Positions 1-7,561 of a stretch of 64,000 nt of DNA are shown here, in pieces. Under the pieces are notes generated by a model that did no database searches, had not been told where the DNA came from, and worked only from the letters and a program-made list of their open reading frames with translations. This stretch comes from Duganella sp. CF458 (GTDB lineage Bacteria > Pseudomonadota > Gammaproteobacteria > Burkholderiales > Burkholderiaceae_D). The position numbers and the translations under genes were made by a program. The stretch spans positions 124,001-188,000 of the forward strand of contig NZ_FOOF01000002.1 of the NCBI RefSeq assembly GCF_900113115.1, given 5' to 3'. Numbering within the stretch: position 1 is the stretch's first letter; every line of letters starts with the position of its first letter.

Positions 1-111
1 ATTGTCGTAGTGGTGTCCAACAACGTACACCCTTGCTGGTGTCTCCTGCTCTTGTGCCTGCGCGACAGCGCACAAGGCCCCCGCGATCATGGGGATCAAT
101 GATTTCTTCAT
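1..111 (-). CDS. TonB-dependent receptor (BtuB-like), N-terminal fragment
   Basis: This is the first 37 codons of a minus-strand gene that runs off the left edge. The visible protein starts MKKSLIPMIAGALCAVAQAQ, a short Sec signal peptide with a likely cut after AQA. It continues with a TonB-box-like stretch, ARVYVVG. A cobalamin riboswitch stands directly upstream and the cobalamin operon follows on the same strand, so an outer-membrane corrinoid receptor (BtuB class) is the best inference. The plug and barrel are outside the window, so the substrate cannot be read from the sequence. Another riboswitch-controlled TonB receptor type remains possible. Confidence 0.7.
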   Translation of the reverse strand, partial: MKKSLIPMIAGALCAVAQAQEQETPARVYVVGHHYDN

Positions 112-199
112 TATGGATGTTTGAATCGGCAATCCCGCCCACCTCCCCGTGAGCGCGACCGAACAGCACGCGCATCTTGCCGATGCGCGCACCACCTGT

Positions 200-365
200 C
201 TGGCCGGTATCCGGGCTCGCAAGGCGGACCGTCTTGCCTTCCCATGCTTGCGCACAGTGGCTTGAGAGACGGCCTGTCGTTGAAGAACGACGCTTGCTTA
301 CCGTTGCGGGGGCAGCACACCTTGGCTTGCTGGCTGAAGCAGCACGGCCATGTGTTTCCCGTTTA
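200..365 (-). promoter_or_regulatory. Cobalamin (AdoCbl) riboswitch upstream of the TonB receptor
   Basis: Read on the minus strand, the conserved blocks of the cobalamin riboswitch occur in order. They are GGGAAAC near 354-360, GCTGCCCCCGCAACGG with following TAAGC near 296-316, GCCACTG near 255-261, GGGAAGG near 237-243, and the B12 box GAGCCCGGATACCGGCC near 202-218. The element lies between bluB and the receptor start at 111. By the known behaviour of the family it should reduce receptor expression when cobalamin is plentiful. The 200 bases after the B12 box are GC-rich and I see no clear T-run terminator, so translational control is likely. Confidence 0.93.
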
Positions 366-405
366 ACTGCGCGCATGAACGCGCGCGAGGCACCAAACGG
401 CGGCG

Positions 406-411
406 ATTATA
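406..411 (-). promoter_or_regulatory. -10 element for the riboswitch/receptor transcript
   Basis: The minus strand reads TATAAT, a perfect sigma-70 -10 hexamer. It sits about 40 bases before the first conserved riboswitch block and only two bases past the bluB stop codon. No good -35 hexamer is visible at 17 bases, so the promoter may be weak or activator-dependent. The receptor would thus have its own promoter as well as possible read-through from the cobalamin operon. Confidence 0.6.
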
Positions 412-413
412 CG

Positions 414-1073
414 CTATGCACTGTTGTTATCCTGCCACCTGTCGGTGTAAACCAGGTCGGCCAGCTTGCCGCGTGTTGCCCATCCCTCGAGTTCCAGCAT
501 CGGCTTGGGATAGAAGCCGGCGACGTGACCCAGGCAGATGATGGCGACCGGTTTGCCGCCGTCCGGTATGCCGAGCAAGGCCGCCAGCTTGGCAGGGTCG
601 AACAGCGAGACCCAACCCATGCCAAGGCCCTCGGCGCGGGCGGCCAGCCACATGTTCTGGATGGCGCAGGCCACGGATGCCAAATCCATTTCAGGCAAGG
701 TGCGGCGGCCGAAGATGTGCTTTTCGCGCTGGTCCATCAGGGTTGCCACCAGCACTTCGCCGCACTCGCGGATGCCTTCAACCTTCAGGCGCATGAACTC
801 TTCGTTGCGATCACCCAAGGCGGCGCCGGTGGCCTGGCGTTCTTCGTCGACCAACCGGTACATCTGTTCGCGCAGTTCGGGGCGCTGGATGCGGATAAAG
901 CGCCAAGGCTGCATCAGACCGACGCTGGGCGCCTGGTGCGCGGCACCCAGAAGGCGCATGAGGAGGTCCTCATCGACTGCACCGGGCACGAAATGGCGCA
1001 CGTCGCGCCGTTCGGCAATCACACGATAAACGACATCAATCTCTGACTGGTCAAAGCTACTTTGCACTTCCAT
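414..1073 (-). CDS. bluB: 5,6-dimethylbenzimidazole synthase BluB
   Basis: 219 residues. The flavin-destroying nitroreductase-fold enzyme BluB converts reduced FMN with oxygen into 5,6-dimethylbenzimidazole, the lower ligand of vitamin B12. The N-terminal block RRDVRHFVPG, followed by APSVGLMQPWRFI, is the family signature, and GMGWVSLFDP and the C-terminal AIICLGHVAGFYP also match. The start MEVQSSFD at 1073 is preferred because upstream codons belong to the preceding ferredoxin gene; the overlap is 17 bases. BluB needs oxygen, so its presence shows that lower-ligand synthesis is aerobic even though the corrin-ring genes are of the cobalt-early type. It is the last gene of the operon. Confidence 0.93.
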   Translation of the reverse strand: MEVQSSFDQSEIDVVYRVIAERRDVRHFVPGAVDEDLLMRLLGAAHQAPSVGLMQPWRFIRIQRPELREQMYRLVDEERQATGAALGDRNEEFMRLKVEGIRECGEVLVATLMDQREKHIFGRRTLPEMDLASVACAIQNMWLAARAEGLGMGWVSLFDPAKLAALLGIPDGGKPVAIICLGHVAGFYPKPMLELEGWATRGKLADLVYTDRWQDNNSA

Positions 1074-1407
1074 TCTCACTTTGATGGAACACGATTTCCT
1101 CAACGGCCTGGCCATTGCACAGGTGTTGGTCAATGATGCGGTCCATGTTTTCGGGAGTGACATTGTAGTACCAGGTGCCGTCCGGCTGGACGCAGGCTAT
1201 CGGGCCGCCCTTGCAGGCGGCGAAACAGCTTACACGGCTGCGCTTCACCCGCAGCTCGCCTTCGTTCAGGCCGGCAGCCTTGAACTTGTCGCCCAGGCTA
1301 TCGAACAAGGCTTGCGACTGGCCGTCGGCGGCGCAGCGTGGGCCGGTGCAGATCAACAGGTGGCGGTGATAGCTGCCGATCTTCGGCTTTACCGGAATGT
1401 CGCTCAT
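1057..1407 (-). CDS. Thioredoxin-like [2Fe-2S] ferredoxin of the cobalamin operon
   Basis: 116 residues. The protein has the four-cysteine pattern of thioredoxin-fold [2Fe-2S] ferredoxins: CTGPRC near residues 20-25 and CFAAC in the middle (C-x4-C, then C-x3-C). It also carries the ending typical of the family, with VTPENMDRIIDQHL. It starts at MSDIPVKPK (1407), giving a 4-base overlap with cobJ upstream. Position suggests an electron donor or acceptor for a step in corrin synthesis. Bacillus-type operons also carry a small ferredoxin-like protein (CbiW), but orthology is not shown here. The exact partner is unknown. Confidence 0.8.
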   Translation of the reverse strand: MSDIPVKPKIGSYHRHLLICTGPRCAADGQSQALFDSLGDKFKAAGLNEGELRVKRSRVSCFAACKGGPIACVQPDGTWYYNVTPENMDRIIDQHLCNGQAVEEIVFHQSENGSAK

Positions 1408-2405
1408 GCCTCGCTCCCGTCGGCTGCGGTGCCTGTTTCGGCCTCCCACGGCTCGTCCAGCGTGGCGCGGATGTAGTCGGCCGGCAGGCGGTACTGCGCC
1501 GCCAGTGCTTCGATGCCGGCGCCGGCGTCGTGCTCGGCACGCAGCGTGTCGAGCCATCCCAGCAAGCCGGTCGACAGCGAACGGCCCGCGCGCTCGCCTT
1601 CGCGCGTTGCTCCACCCTCCTGCATATCGTATTTGTTGGAGTAGCCGCGTGGCGTCACCATCAGGCCGTCGCGCACGAAGGTGTTGCTGTTGCCGATCAG
1701 GACGGTGCTGAGCATGCCGATATCGGCGTCGGCCATGCAGTCCAGGGTAGTGAACACAATGTTCTCGCGACGGCGATAGGCGCTTTTGACGATGGCAACC
1801 GGCGTATCGGGACGGCGGTGGCGCAGGAACAGGCGCTGTGCTTCCACGATCTGGCGCGTGCGGCGGCCGCTTTTCGGGTTGTACAGCGCCACCACAAAGT
1901 CGGCCATGGCCACCGCGTCAAGGCGGCGGGCAATGGTTGGCCAGGGCGTCAGAAGGTCGGACAGTGAAATTGCGCAGAAGTCGTGGGTCAACGGTGCACC
2001 GACCAGGGCGGCGCAGCTATTCAGTGCCGATGCGCCGGGAATGATCTCCACTTGCACAGGGTCTTCCGGAGTCCAGCCGGACTGGAACAGCACCTCGTAG
2101 GTCGGGCCGGCCATGCCGTACACGCCGGCGTCGCCGGAGGAGATCAAGGCGACCTTCTTGCCGGCACGCGCTGCCTCCAACGCGCTGACGGCGCGATCCA
2201 GTTCTTCCGTCATGGATTTGCGGATGATCTCCTTGCCTTCAATGAGGTCGGCCACCAGCTTGATGTAGGTGACGTAGCCGATCACCACGTCTGCTTCGGC
2301 GATGGCGTCGCGGGCACGTTGCGTCATGTGGTCCACGCTGCCCGGGCCGATCCCGACCAGCATGATCTTGCCCGCGGCGGCGGGTTGTTCGAATGGAGCG
2401 TTCAT
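1404..2405 (-). CDS. cobJ: Precorrin-3B/cobalt-factor III C17-methyltransferase (CobJ/CbiH)
   Basis: 333 residues. This SAM-dependent tetrapyrrole methylase adds the C17 methyl and drives ring contraction. The N-terminal SAM motif VGIGPGS and the second motif LISSGDAGVYGMA identify the fold. LYNPKSGRR and GYSNKYDMQ are typical of the C17 enzyme. The protein is about 80 residues longer than the usual 240-250; the extra C-terminal helical part (from about residue 255) lacks cysteines and is not the Fe-S extension of CbiH60. It overlaps the neighbours by 4 bases on both sides. Neighbours CbiX, CbiD and CbiG argue for a cobalt-containing substrate, so the CbiH role is likely. Confidence 0.9.
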   Translation of the reverse strand: MNAPFEQPAAAGKIMLVGIGPGSVDHMTQRARDAIAEADVVIGYVTYIKLVADLIEGKEIIRKSMTEELDRAVSALEAARAGKKVALISSGDAGVYGMAGPTYEVLFQSGWTPEDPVQVEIIPGASALNSCAALVGAPLTHDFCAISLSDLLTPWPTIARRLDAVAMADFVVALYNPKSGRRTRQIVEAQRLFLRHRRPDTPVAIVKSAYRRRENIVFTTLDCMADADIGMLSTVLIGNSNTFVRDGLMVTPRGYSNKYDMQEGGATREGERAGRSLSTGLLGWLDTLRAEHDAGAGIEALAAQYRLPADYIRATLDEPWEAETGTAADGSEA

Positions 2406-2806
2406 GGGTTCTTCCTTGCGATTGAGACGGTGACGTTGCGGTTGTCGGCGCCTCGGAGTTTGAATTTTTCGACCACCAGGGCGGTCATTGGCGTGCCTGC
2501 GCCGGCGGCCAGCAGCGCGGCCGCCTCGCTGACCGAAGGGGTGCCGGTGTAGTGGCGAACGGTCTCGGAGGGATTCGGTACAGGCACCGCTGCCAGCTCT
2601 TCCGGCGCGTAGAAGTGCAGGGACCAGCCGTTTTCCTGTGCAAAGGCGAGCAAAGCCTGTTCATCGCGCTTCAGCGTGATGCTCGCGGCGGCGCTCACTT
2701 GGCCGGGCTCGGCACCGGCTTCCCGCAGTGCAGCCTGCACCGCATCGCGTACCGTTTGCAACATGGCGCCGCGGTCGCAACCCAGGCCGATGGTGAACGT
2801 ACTCAC
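2402..2806 (-). CDS. Cobalamin biosynthesis protein CbiG C-terminal domain / CobE
   Basis: 134 residues, matching the CobE/CbiG C-terminal domain: FTIGLGCDRG at the start, then AAASITLKRDEQALLAFAQENGW, then TGTPSVSEAAALLAAG. I choose a GTG start at 2806 because it makes a GTGA overlap with the stop of the upstream gene. Upstream in-frame ATGs would lie well inside that gene. CbiG opens the delta-lactone of cobalt-factor IV; the function of the C-terminal domain is less clear. Here the domain is a separate polypeptide, while many genomes have one fused CbiG. Confidence 0.87.
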   Translation of the reverse strand: MSTFTIGLGCDRGAMLQTVRDAVQAALREAGAEPGQVSAAASITLKRDEQALLAFAQENGWSLHFYAPEELAAVPVPNPSETVRHYTGTPSVSEAAALLAAGAGTPMTALVVEKFKLRGADNRNVTVSIARKNP

Positions 2807-3567
2807 GCTGCGCCATCCTGCGGAGGACGATAGACCACCAAACGCTCGTGCAGTGCGTTCCAGCGTTCTTGCGGCACTTCGGCATGGGTCACCCACAGCA
2901 GGGCCGTGTAACGCTCCAGCAGCACGTCGTCAAAGCTCTTGAAGAAGTGGATGTTGTCCGGCAGCGGCGTTGGGCGGGTCCACCAGTCCGGGCTGCCTGC
3001 TTCCTGTACGAAGGCGATCGGCTCGCCGTTCACGACGTGTGCCGAAACGCGCGTAATGTTGATCTTGGGGGCTTCCACGCGCCAGCCGAGGTGCCGGCCT
3101 AGGATATCGACGGGAATTGTGCGGCCGACATCGGACGCGGTGGTCAGCACAGGCGCCGCACCCAGCAAGTCGGCCACGCGCTCGCTCCATTCATTGGCGC
3201 CGCCGACGTGGCCGGACAGCATCGGGATCACGTACTGGCCGGCGTCGTCGACCACGATCACGCCGGGGTCTTCGTCTTTGCTGCGCAGGTGTGGCGCGAT
3301 CAGGCGCACCACGGCGCCCAGCGAAACGAAGAATACGATCTGGTCATATCCTTCAAACAGGGGACCGATCTCGTCGCGCAACGCGCCGTCGTAGGCGTGC
3401 AGCGCATTCGGCAGGCCGGCAAACTGTGCTGCGAACTTGGCGGAAGTGCAGATGTCGGCGCCGGGCAGATCGGCCGCCAGGCGTACTGCCTGTGCTGCGC
3501 CGTGCTTTGTGATGGCCACCAGGCACAGGCGCGGCGCGGCTGTGTCGACAATTGATAAGCTGCTCAT
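2803..3567 (-). CDS. cbiG: Cobalt-precorrin-5A hydrolase CbiG, N-terminal and middle domains
   Basis: 254 residues. CbiG hydrolyses the ring-A lactone of cobalt-precorrin-5A and releases acetaldehyde. The sequence VFFVSLGAVVRLIAPHL, then DPGVIVVDDAGQYVIPMLSGHVGGAN, is the strongly conserved CbiG core. The protein ends before the CobE-like domain, which is encoded by the next gene. It starts at MSSLSIVD (3567), overlapping cobI by 4 bases. CbiG belongs to the cobalt-early (anaerobic) pathway; no CobG or CobN-type genes are seen here. Confidence 0.92.
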   Translation of the reverse strand: MSSLSIVDTAAPRLCLVAITKHGAAQAVRLAADLPGADICTSAKFAAQFAGLPNALHAYDGALRDEIGPLFEGYDQIVFFVSLGAVVRLIAPHLRSKDEDPGVIVVDDAGQYVIPMLSGHVGGANEWSERVADLLGAAPVLTTASDVGRTIPVDILGRHLGWRVEAPKINITRVSAHVVNGEPIAFVQEAGSPDWWTRPTPLPDNIHFFKSFDDVLLERYTALLWVTHAEVPQERWNALHERLVVYRPPQDGAA

Positions 3568-4355
3568 GCAGTCTCCAGGGAGGTTGGTTGAGGGCCGGCT
3601 TTTTTGAGGCAGCCCTTGATTCGTTCGCCGCGAATGCGATGCGGGTGTTTGAGGATCAACAGCGACAGGTAGCTGACCTTGGTGCCGCGCAGCGCAAGAA
3701 TCTCGCCGGCGCTGAAACGGCGTTCGTCGGGCGCGCCAACGCGTTCGATGAAATGTGCACCGGGCAGAAGGTCTTCGCGTTCCAGCCAGTCGATCAGCTC
3801 GTCCAGCAGCGGCTTTACCTTCATCAGCACCAGGGTGTCGAAGTCGGGCAGCAGGCGGTCGACGGCGCTTACGCCATATGCGGCGGGCACAATGGCCACT
3901 GTGTCGTCCTGCTCGGCGAATGGCACCTGAACGTCGGCGCAGGCGGCGGTGAAAGAGTTGACGCCAGCGATGACCTGGACCGCGACCTGGTCGTCCATTG
4001 CCCGCACGGTACGCGCCAGGTGGCCGAACGTGGCGTAGGTGCTGGCGTCGCCTTCGACCAGGAACAATACGTCGCGTCCTGCGCGCAGCCAGGGCAGCAC
4101 GGTTTGGGCGGCCTTCAGCCAGGCGCGCGCGAGCTTTTCGCCATCGTGCGTCATGGGGAACAGCAGCAGTTCATGCTCTGTTGGCGGCTCCAGGCCGGCG
4201 CGCAGCACGATATCCAGCGCGTAGCTGGGCGTCTTGCCGCTGCGGGCGGGATAGACCCATATGGCATCGCGGCGCTGCAACGCTTCCCAGGCTGCGCGCG
4301 TAATCAGGCCCGGATCGCCGGGACCAAGCGAAATTCCCCATAAGGTGCCGCTCAT
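3564..4355 (-). CDS. cobI: Precorrin-2/cobalt-factor II C20-methyltransferase (CobI/CbiL)
   Basis: 263 residues. SAM-dependent methylase that adds the C20 methyl group, the first peripheral methylation after cobalt insertion. SAM-binding motif GISLGPGDPGLIT is at the N-terminus, the second motif FLVEGDASTYATF near residue 100, and VIAGVNSFTAACA follows. The start MSGTLWG (4355) gives a 4-base overlap with cobL; a further in-frame ATG upstream lies inside cobL. With CbiX in the same operon the substrate is probably cobalt-factor II, which would make CbiL the more exact name. Confidence 0.9.
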   Translation of the reverse strand: MSGTLWGISLGPGDPGLITRAAWEALQRRDAIWVYPARSGKTPSYALDIVLRAGLEPPTEHELLLFPMTHDGEKLARAWLKAAQTVLPWLRAGRDVLFLVEGDASTYATFGHLARTVRAMDDQVAVQVIAGVNSFTAACADVQVPFAEQDDTVAIVPAAYGVSAVDRLLPDFDTLVLMKVKPLLDELIDWLEREDLLPGAHFIERVGAPDERRFSAGEILALRGTKVSYLSLLILKHPHRIRGERIKGCLKKAGPQPTSLETA

Positions 4356-5668
4356 GCCTGCCCTCCCACGCGGCGCGCGCAGACGATCCATACAGGGTTC
4401 TCGGCCGCCATGCGGTGCATGTGCAGGATCGGTTTGCTGCGTGCAGCCTGCAGCTGCAAGACGTCCCAGGACACACCCTCGCCTTCCAGCGCCTGCAACG
4501 CGGCGGTGGCGGTGGCCAGGTTCTCCAGCGTGACGAAGTTCATCACCAGGGTGCCGTTCGAGCGCAGGCGGCGAAGAATACCGGTGATCAGGCCTGCCAG
4601 TTCCCCGCCCGAACCGCCGATGAACACCGCGTCCGGATCGGGCCAGGCATCCAGGCCTTCCGGTGCCTTGGCGTGATACAGGCTATAGTTTGCGACGCCG
4701 AAGGCGGCGTGATTGCGGCCGGCGATGGCACAATCTTCGTCGTTCTTTTCAATGGCAAACACGTGACCTTGTGGACAAAGGCGCGCAGCTTCCAGTCCTA
4801 CCGAGCCGGAACCTGCGCCGATGTCCCACACCACGCTGTCGGTCCGAAGCTGCAGCCGCGCCAGGCTGACGGCGCGTACTTCCTGCTTGGTGATCAGGCC
4901 CTTCTCCGGCTGGCGTTGTTCGAATTCCGCATCCGCCAGGCCGAAACGCACAGGACGCGGCATCGGTGTCACCCGCCACAGCAACACCACGTTCAGGGCG
5001 GCGAAGCGCATGCCCGCCGCTTCCTGTGGACTAAGCTCGGCCAGCACGCGCTCTTCCGGCTGCAGCAGGTTCTCCGCGACCGCCATGTGGAAATCGTCGC
5101 CCAGGCCTTCGGCCAGCAGCAGCCGGGCAATGCGGTCGGGACTGTTGTCGGGGCTGGTCAGCACCAGCAGGCGCGAATACTGGCGCAGCGCCTGGGCCAG
5201 ACCGTACAGGCCGTGACCCGGCGTGCTGCCGCGCGACCATTCGCCGGCATCGCGCGCGTGGACCGACACGATGCGCGCGTCCTGCCAGGCCAGACCGATG
5301 CGCGCGCAAGCCAGTTGCAGCGTCGACAGGTTGGGCAGGATATCCAGCGCCTGCACGCACAAGTGCTGAGCCAGGTATGGCGCGATGCCGTGGCACAGCG
5401 GATCGCCCGTGGCCAGCACGACGCAGCACAGGTTGTCGGCGCGTGCGGCGCGGACCCATTCGGGAACGTCCTTCAGCCGCGCGGTCAGGTCGCGGCAGAG
5501 GGCGCCCTCCTTGAATTCATTCTTCAGCAGCGCGAGCGTGCGGGCACCGCCGATGACCACGTCGGCGTTGCGCAGCCAGGCCAGCGCGGTCGCATTCAGG
5601 CTGGCCGCGCCGTCATCGAGCACGCCGATGACGCGGCAGGGATTGGGATCGGTTAAACAGGTATCCAT
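4352..5668 (-). CDS. cobL: Precorrin-6Y C5,15-methyltransferase (CobL / CbiE-CbiT fusion)
   Basis: 438 residues: an N-terminal CbiE-type tetrapyrrole methylase (about 1-210, with LATGDPLCHGIA) fused to a C-terminal CbiT-type Rossmann methyltransferase (about 235-435, SAM motif VWDIGAGSGSVGLEAA). The pair methylates C5 and C15 and decarboxylates the C12 acetate. The first SAM loop reads VIGVLDDG instead of the usual G-x-G-x-x-G. The start MDTCLTDP (5668) leaves only four bases after the cbiD stop. The fusion form is common in proteobacteria. Confidence 0.92.
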   Translation of the reverse strand: MDTCLTDPNPCRVIGVLDDGAASLNATALAWLRNADVVIGGARTLALLKNEFKEGALCRDLTARLKDVPEWVRAARADNLCCVVLATGDPLCHGIAPYLAQHLCVQALDILPNLSTLQLACARIGLAWQDARIVSVHARDAGEWSRGSTPGHGLYGLAQALRQYSRLLVLTSPDNSPDRIARLLLAEGLGDDFHMAVAENLLQPEERVLAELSPQEAAGMRFAALNVVLLWRVTPMPRPVRFGLADAEFEQRQPEKGLITKQEVRAVSLARLQLRTDSVVWDIGAGSGSVGLEAARLCPQGHVFAIEKNDEDCAIAGRNHAAFGVANYSLYHAKAPEGLDAWPDPDAVFIGGSGGELAGLITGILRRLRSNGTLVMNFVTLENLATATAALQALEGEGVSWDVLQLQAARSKPILHMHRMAAENPVWIVCARRVGGQA

Positions 5669-5672
5669 TGGC

Positions 5673-6884
5673 TCACTCTGAAATTGGTTCGGGGTCGATA
5701 TCGAGGATATGGTCGATGCCGATGCGCCTTGCATCGTCAGGCCGCTCTTGCGGCAGCGCAGGCGCGGACCACACGTCGGCCACCTGGTTGCCGCTGAAAT
5801 CGCACACCAGCACGCGCAGCTGGAAGACGCGGCCATAGCGCTCGGGCGCGGTAAGCGTGTCGATGGCGGCTTGCGCCAGCGCGTGGTGAAAGGCGTCGCC
5901 CAAGCCCCGTTCGACCATCAGTTCGGCGCCAAAGCGCGCGGTTTCCGCGGCCGCGATGGCGGCGCAGTCCTCAGGCGCGGCGCCGATCTTGCGCGCGATG
6001 TCGGCGACCAGGTCGGTATCGACTTCGCTGCGGTTGGCGTGGGTGATCGTTTCGCCTTGCGCTATCTTGGTCAGCTTGCCCACCATCACCGCCAGCACGA
6101 CGAGGCCGATGCGTTGCGAAGCCGCTTCGTCCAGCGCGTAGCGCAGGAAATCGCCCATCTGGACGAAGCAGGCGGAAGGCAGTTCAGGGCGCTCGGCGCG
6201 CAGCGTGGCAATGGCAAAGGTCTCCGTGCGGCCGCCGGTGGTCAGCGCCACCACTTCGTGCCCGGTGGTCGCCGCTACCTGCACGCCCTGCACCACGCTG
6301 GCACGCCAGGCTGCAGTCGAATATGGCCTGACAATACCGGTGGTGCCAAGGATGCTGATGCCGCCCAGGATTCCCAGGCGCGCATTGGTGGTCTTCTTGG
6401 CCATCACTTGCCCATCCGGCACGCTGATGGTGACTTCGATGCCGTGCTCCTGCAGCAGGGCCGGTGCGGCTTCGCGCAGGTTGTCGGCGATATTACGGCG
6501 CGGTACAGGGTTGATCGCCGGCCCGCCTACTTCCAGGCCGAGACCGGGCATGGTGACAGTGCCGACGCCATCGCCGGCCACGTACTGCACGTCGCCGGCC
6601 CGGCCGGGCAGCAGGCGCAAATCGACCGTCAGGTGGGCGCCATCGGTGCAATCGGGATCGTCGCCGGCGAACTTGACCACCATGGCGTGCGCAGATTGCG
6701 CGTTGCAGCCGCCGTCGTGCACGGCGAAGCGTACCCGGCTGCCATTCGGCAGAAGGCTTTCGATCTCGCCCGGAACTTGTCCGGTTGCCAGGCCAAGCAC
6801 CGCAGCGCGCGCCGCCGCGGCAGCACAGGCGCCGGTCGTGAAACCGGTGCGTGTGCCGCGTTCGGCAGCAGCTTTCTCTTTCAT
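5673..6884 (-). CDS. cbiD: Cobalt-precorrin-5B C1-methyltransferase CbiD
   Basis: 403 residues. CbiD methylates C1 of the corrin ring in the cobalt-early pathway. Family signature RTGFTTGACAAAAARAA stands at the N-terminus. LPNGSRVRF, GDGVGTVTMPGLGLEVGGPAINPVPR and GILGGISILGTTGIV are also conserved. The start MKEKAAAE (6884) gives an ATGA overlap with cobH. CbiD has no counterpart in the aerobic pathway, so it is a strong marker that this operon uses early cobalt insertion. Confidence 0.95.
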   Translation of the reverse strand: MKEKAAAERGTRTGFTTGACAAAAARAAVLGLATGQVPGEIESLLPNGSRVRFAVHDGGCNAQSAHAMVVKFAGDDPDCTDGAHLTVDLRLLPGRAGDVQYVAGDGVGTVTMPGLGLEVGGPAINPVPRRNIADNLREAAPALLQEHGIEVTISVPDGQVMAKKTTNARLGILGGISILGTTGIVRPYSTAAWRASVVQGVQVAATTGHEVVALTTGGRTETFAIATLRAERPELPSACFVQMGDFLRYALDEAASQRIGLVVLAVMVGKLTKIAQGETITHANRSEVDTDLVADIARKIGAAPEDCAAIAAAETARFGAELMVERGLGDAFHHALAQAAIDTLTAPERYGRVFQLRVLVCDFSGNQVADVWSAPALPQERPDDARRIGIDHILDIDPEPISE

Positions 6885-7561
6885 GCCTGCCCTGCCTTCT
6901 GCTTTGCCTCGGCCAGAGCCAGCAGCGCATGCAGGGCCGCGACCACCAGCGTCGAGCCGCCTTTGCGGCCGCGAATGACGATCCACGGCACCTCGGCTAC
7001 TTCCGCCATCAGGTCCTTGGATTCGGCGGCGGAGACGAAACCGACCGGCATGCCAACCACCAGCGCAGGGCGCACACCCTCTTCGCGGATCAGCCTGACC
7101 AGCTCGATCAGCGCAGTCGGTGCATTGCCGATGCCGACGATAGCGCCTTCCAGCAGGCCAAGCCGGTGCGCCTTGCGCATCGCTTGCACAGCGCGCGTGG
7201 TGTCTTCCGTTCTCGCCGCGTCGATGACGTCGGGATCGCTGATGAACTGGTGCGTCTTCATGCCGAAGTGCGCCAGGCGCGGTTGCGACAGGCCGGAGCA
7301 GATCATCTCGACGTCGGCCACCACGGGCGTCCCGCCAGCCAGCATCGCCGCGATACCGGCCCGCACTGCCGAGGGATGGAAGTCGGTCAGGCCGTTGAAG
7401 TCGAAGTCCGCATTCGCATGGATCATGCGCCGCACGATCGGCCACTGCGATTCGGTGTAGGTGTGCGAACCGACTTCGGCATCGATGATGGCGAAGCTGT
7501 CATGCTCGATCACCTGGCCGGCGCGGGTCAGTTGTTCGGTGACGGTGTTGATGGTGCTCAT
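6881..7561 (-). CDS. cobH: Precorrin-8X/cobalt-precorrin-8 methylmutase (CobH/CbiC)
   Basis: 226 residues. The enzyme moves the C11 methyl to C12 to give (cobalt-)hydrogenobyrinate. Typical blocks are RRMIHANADFDF, the motif DVEMICSGLS, GIGNAPTALIEL and GMPVGFVSAAESK, followed by the near-C-terminal GRKGGSTLVVAALHAL. The length is usual for the family. It overlaps both neighbours by four bases, so translation is probably coupled. Confidence 0.95.
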   Translation of the reverse strand: MSTINTVTEQLTRAGQVIEHDSFAIIDAEVGSHTYTESQWPIVRRMIHANADFDFNGLTDFHPSAVRAGIAAMLAGGTPVVADVEMICSGLSQPRLAHFGMKTHQFISDPDVIDAARTEDTTRAVQAMRKAHRLGLLEGAIVGIGNAPTALIELVRLIREEGVRPALVVGMPVGFVSAAESKDLMAEVAEVPWIVIRGRKGGSTLVVAALHALLALAEAKQKAGQA

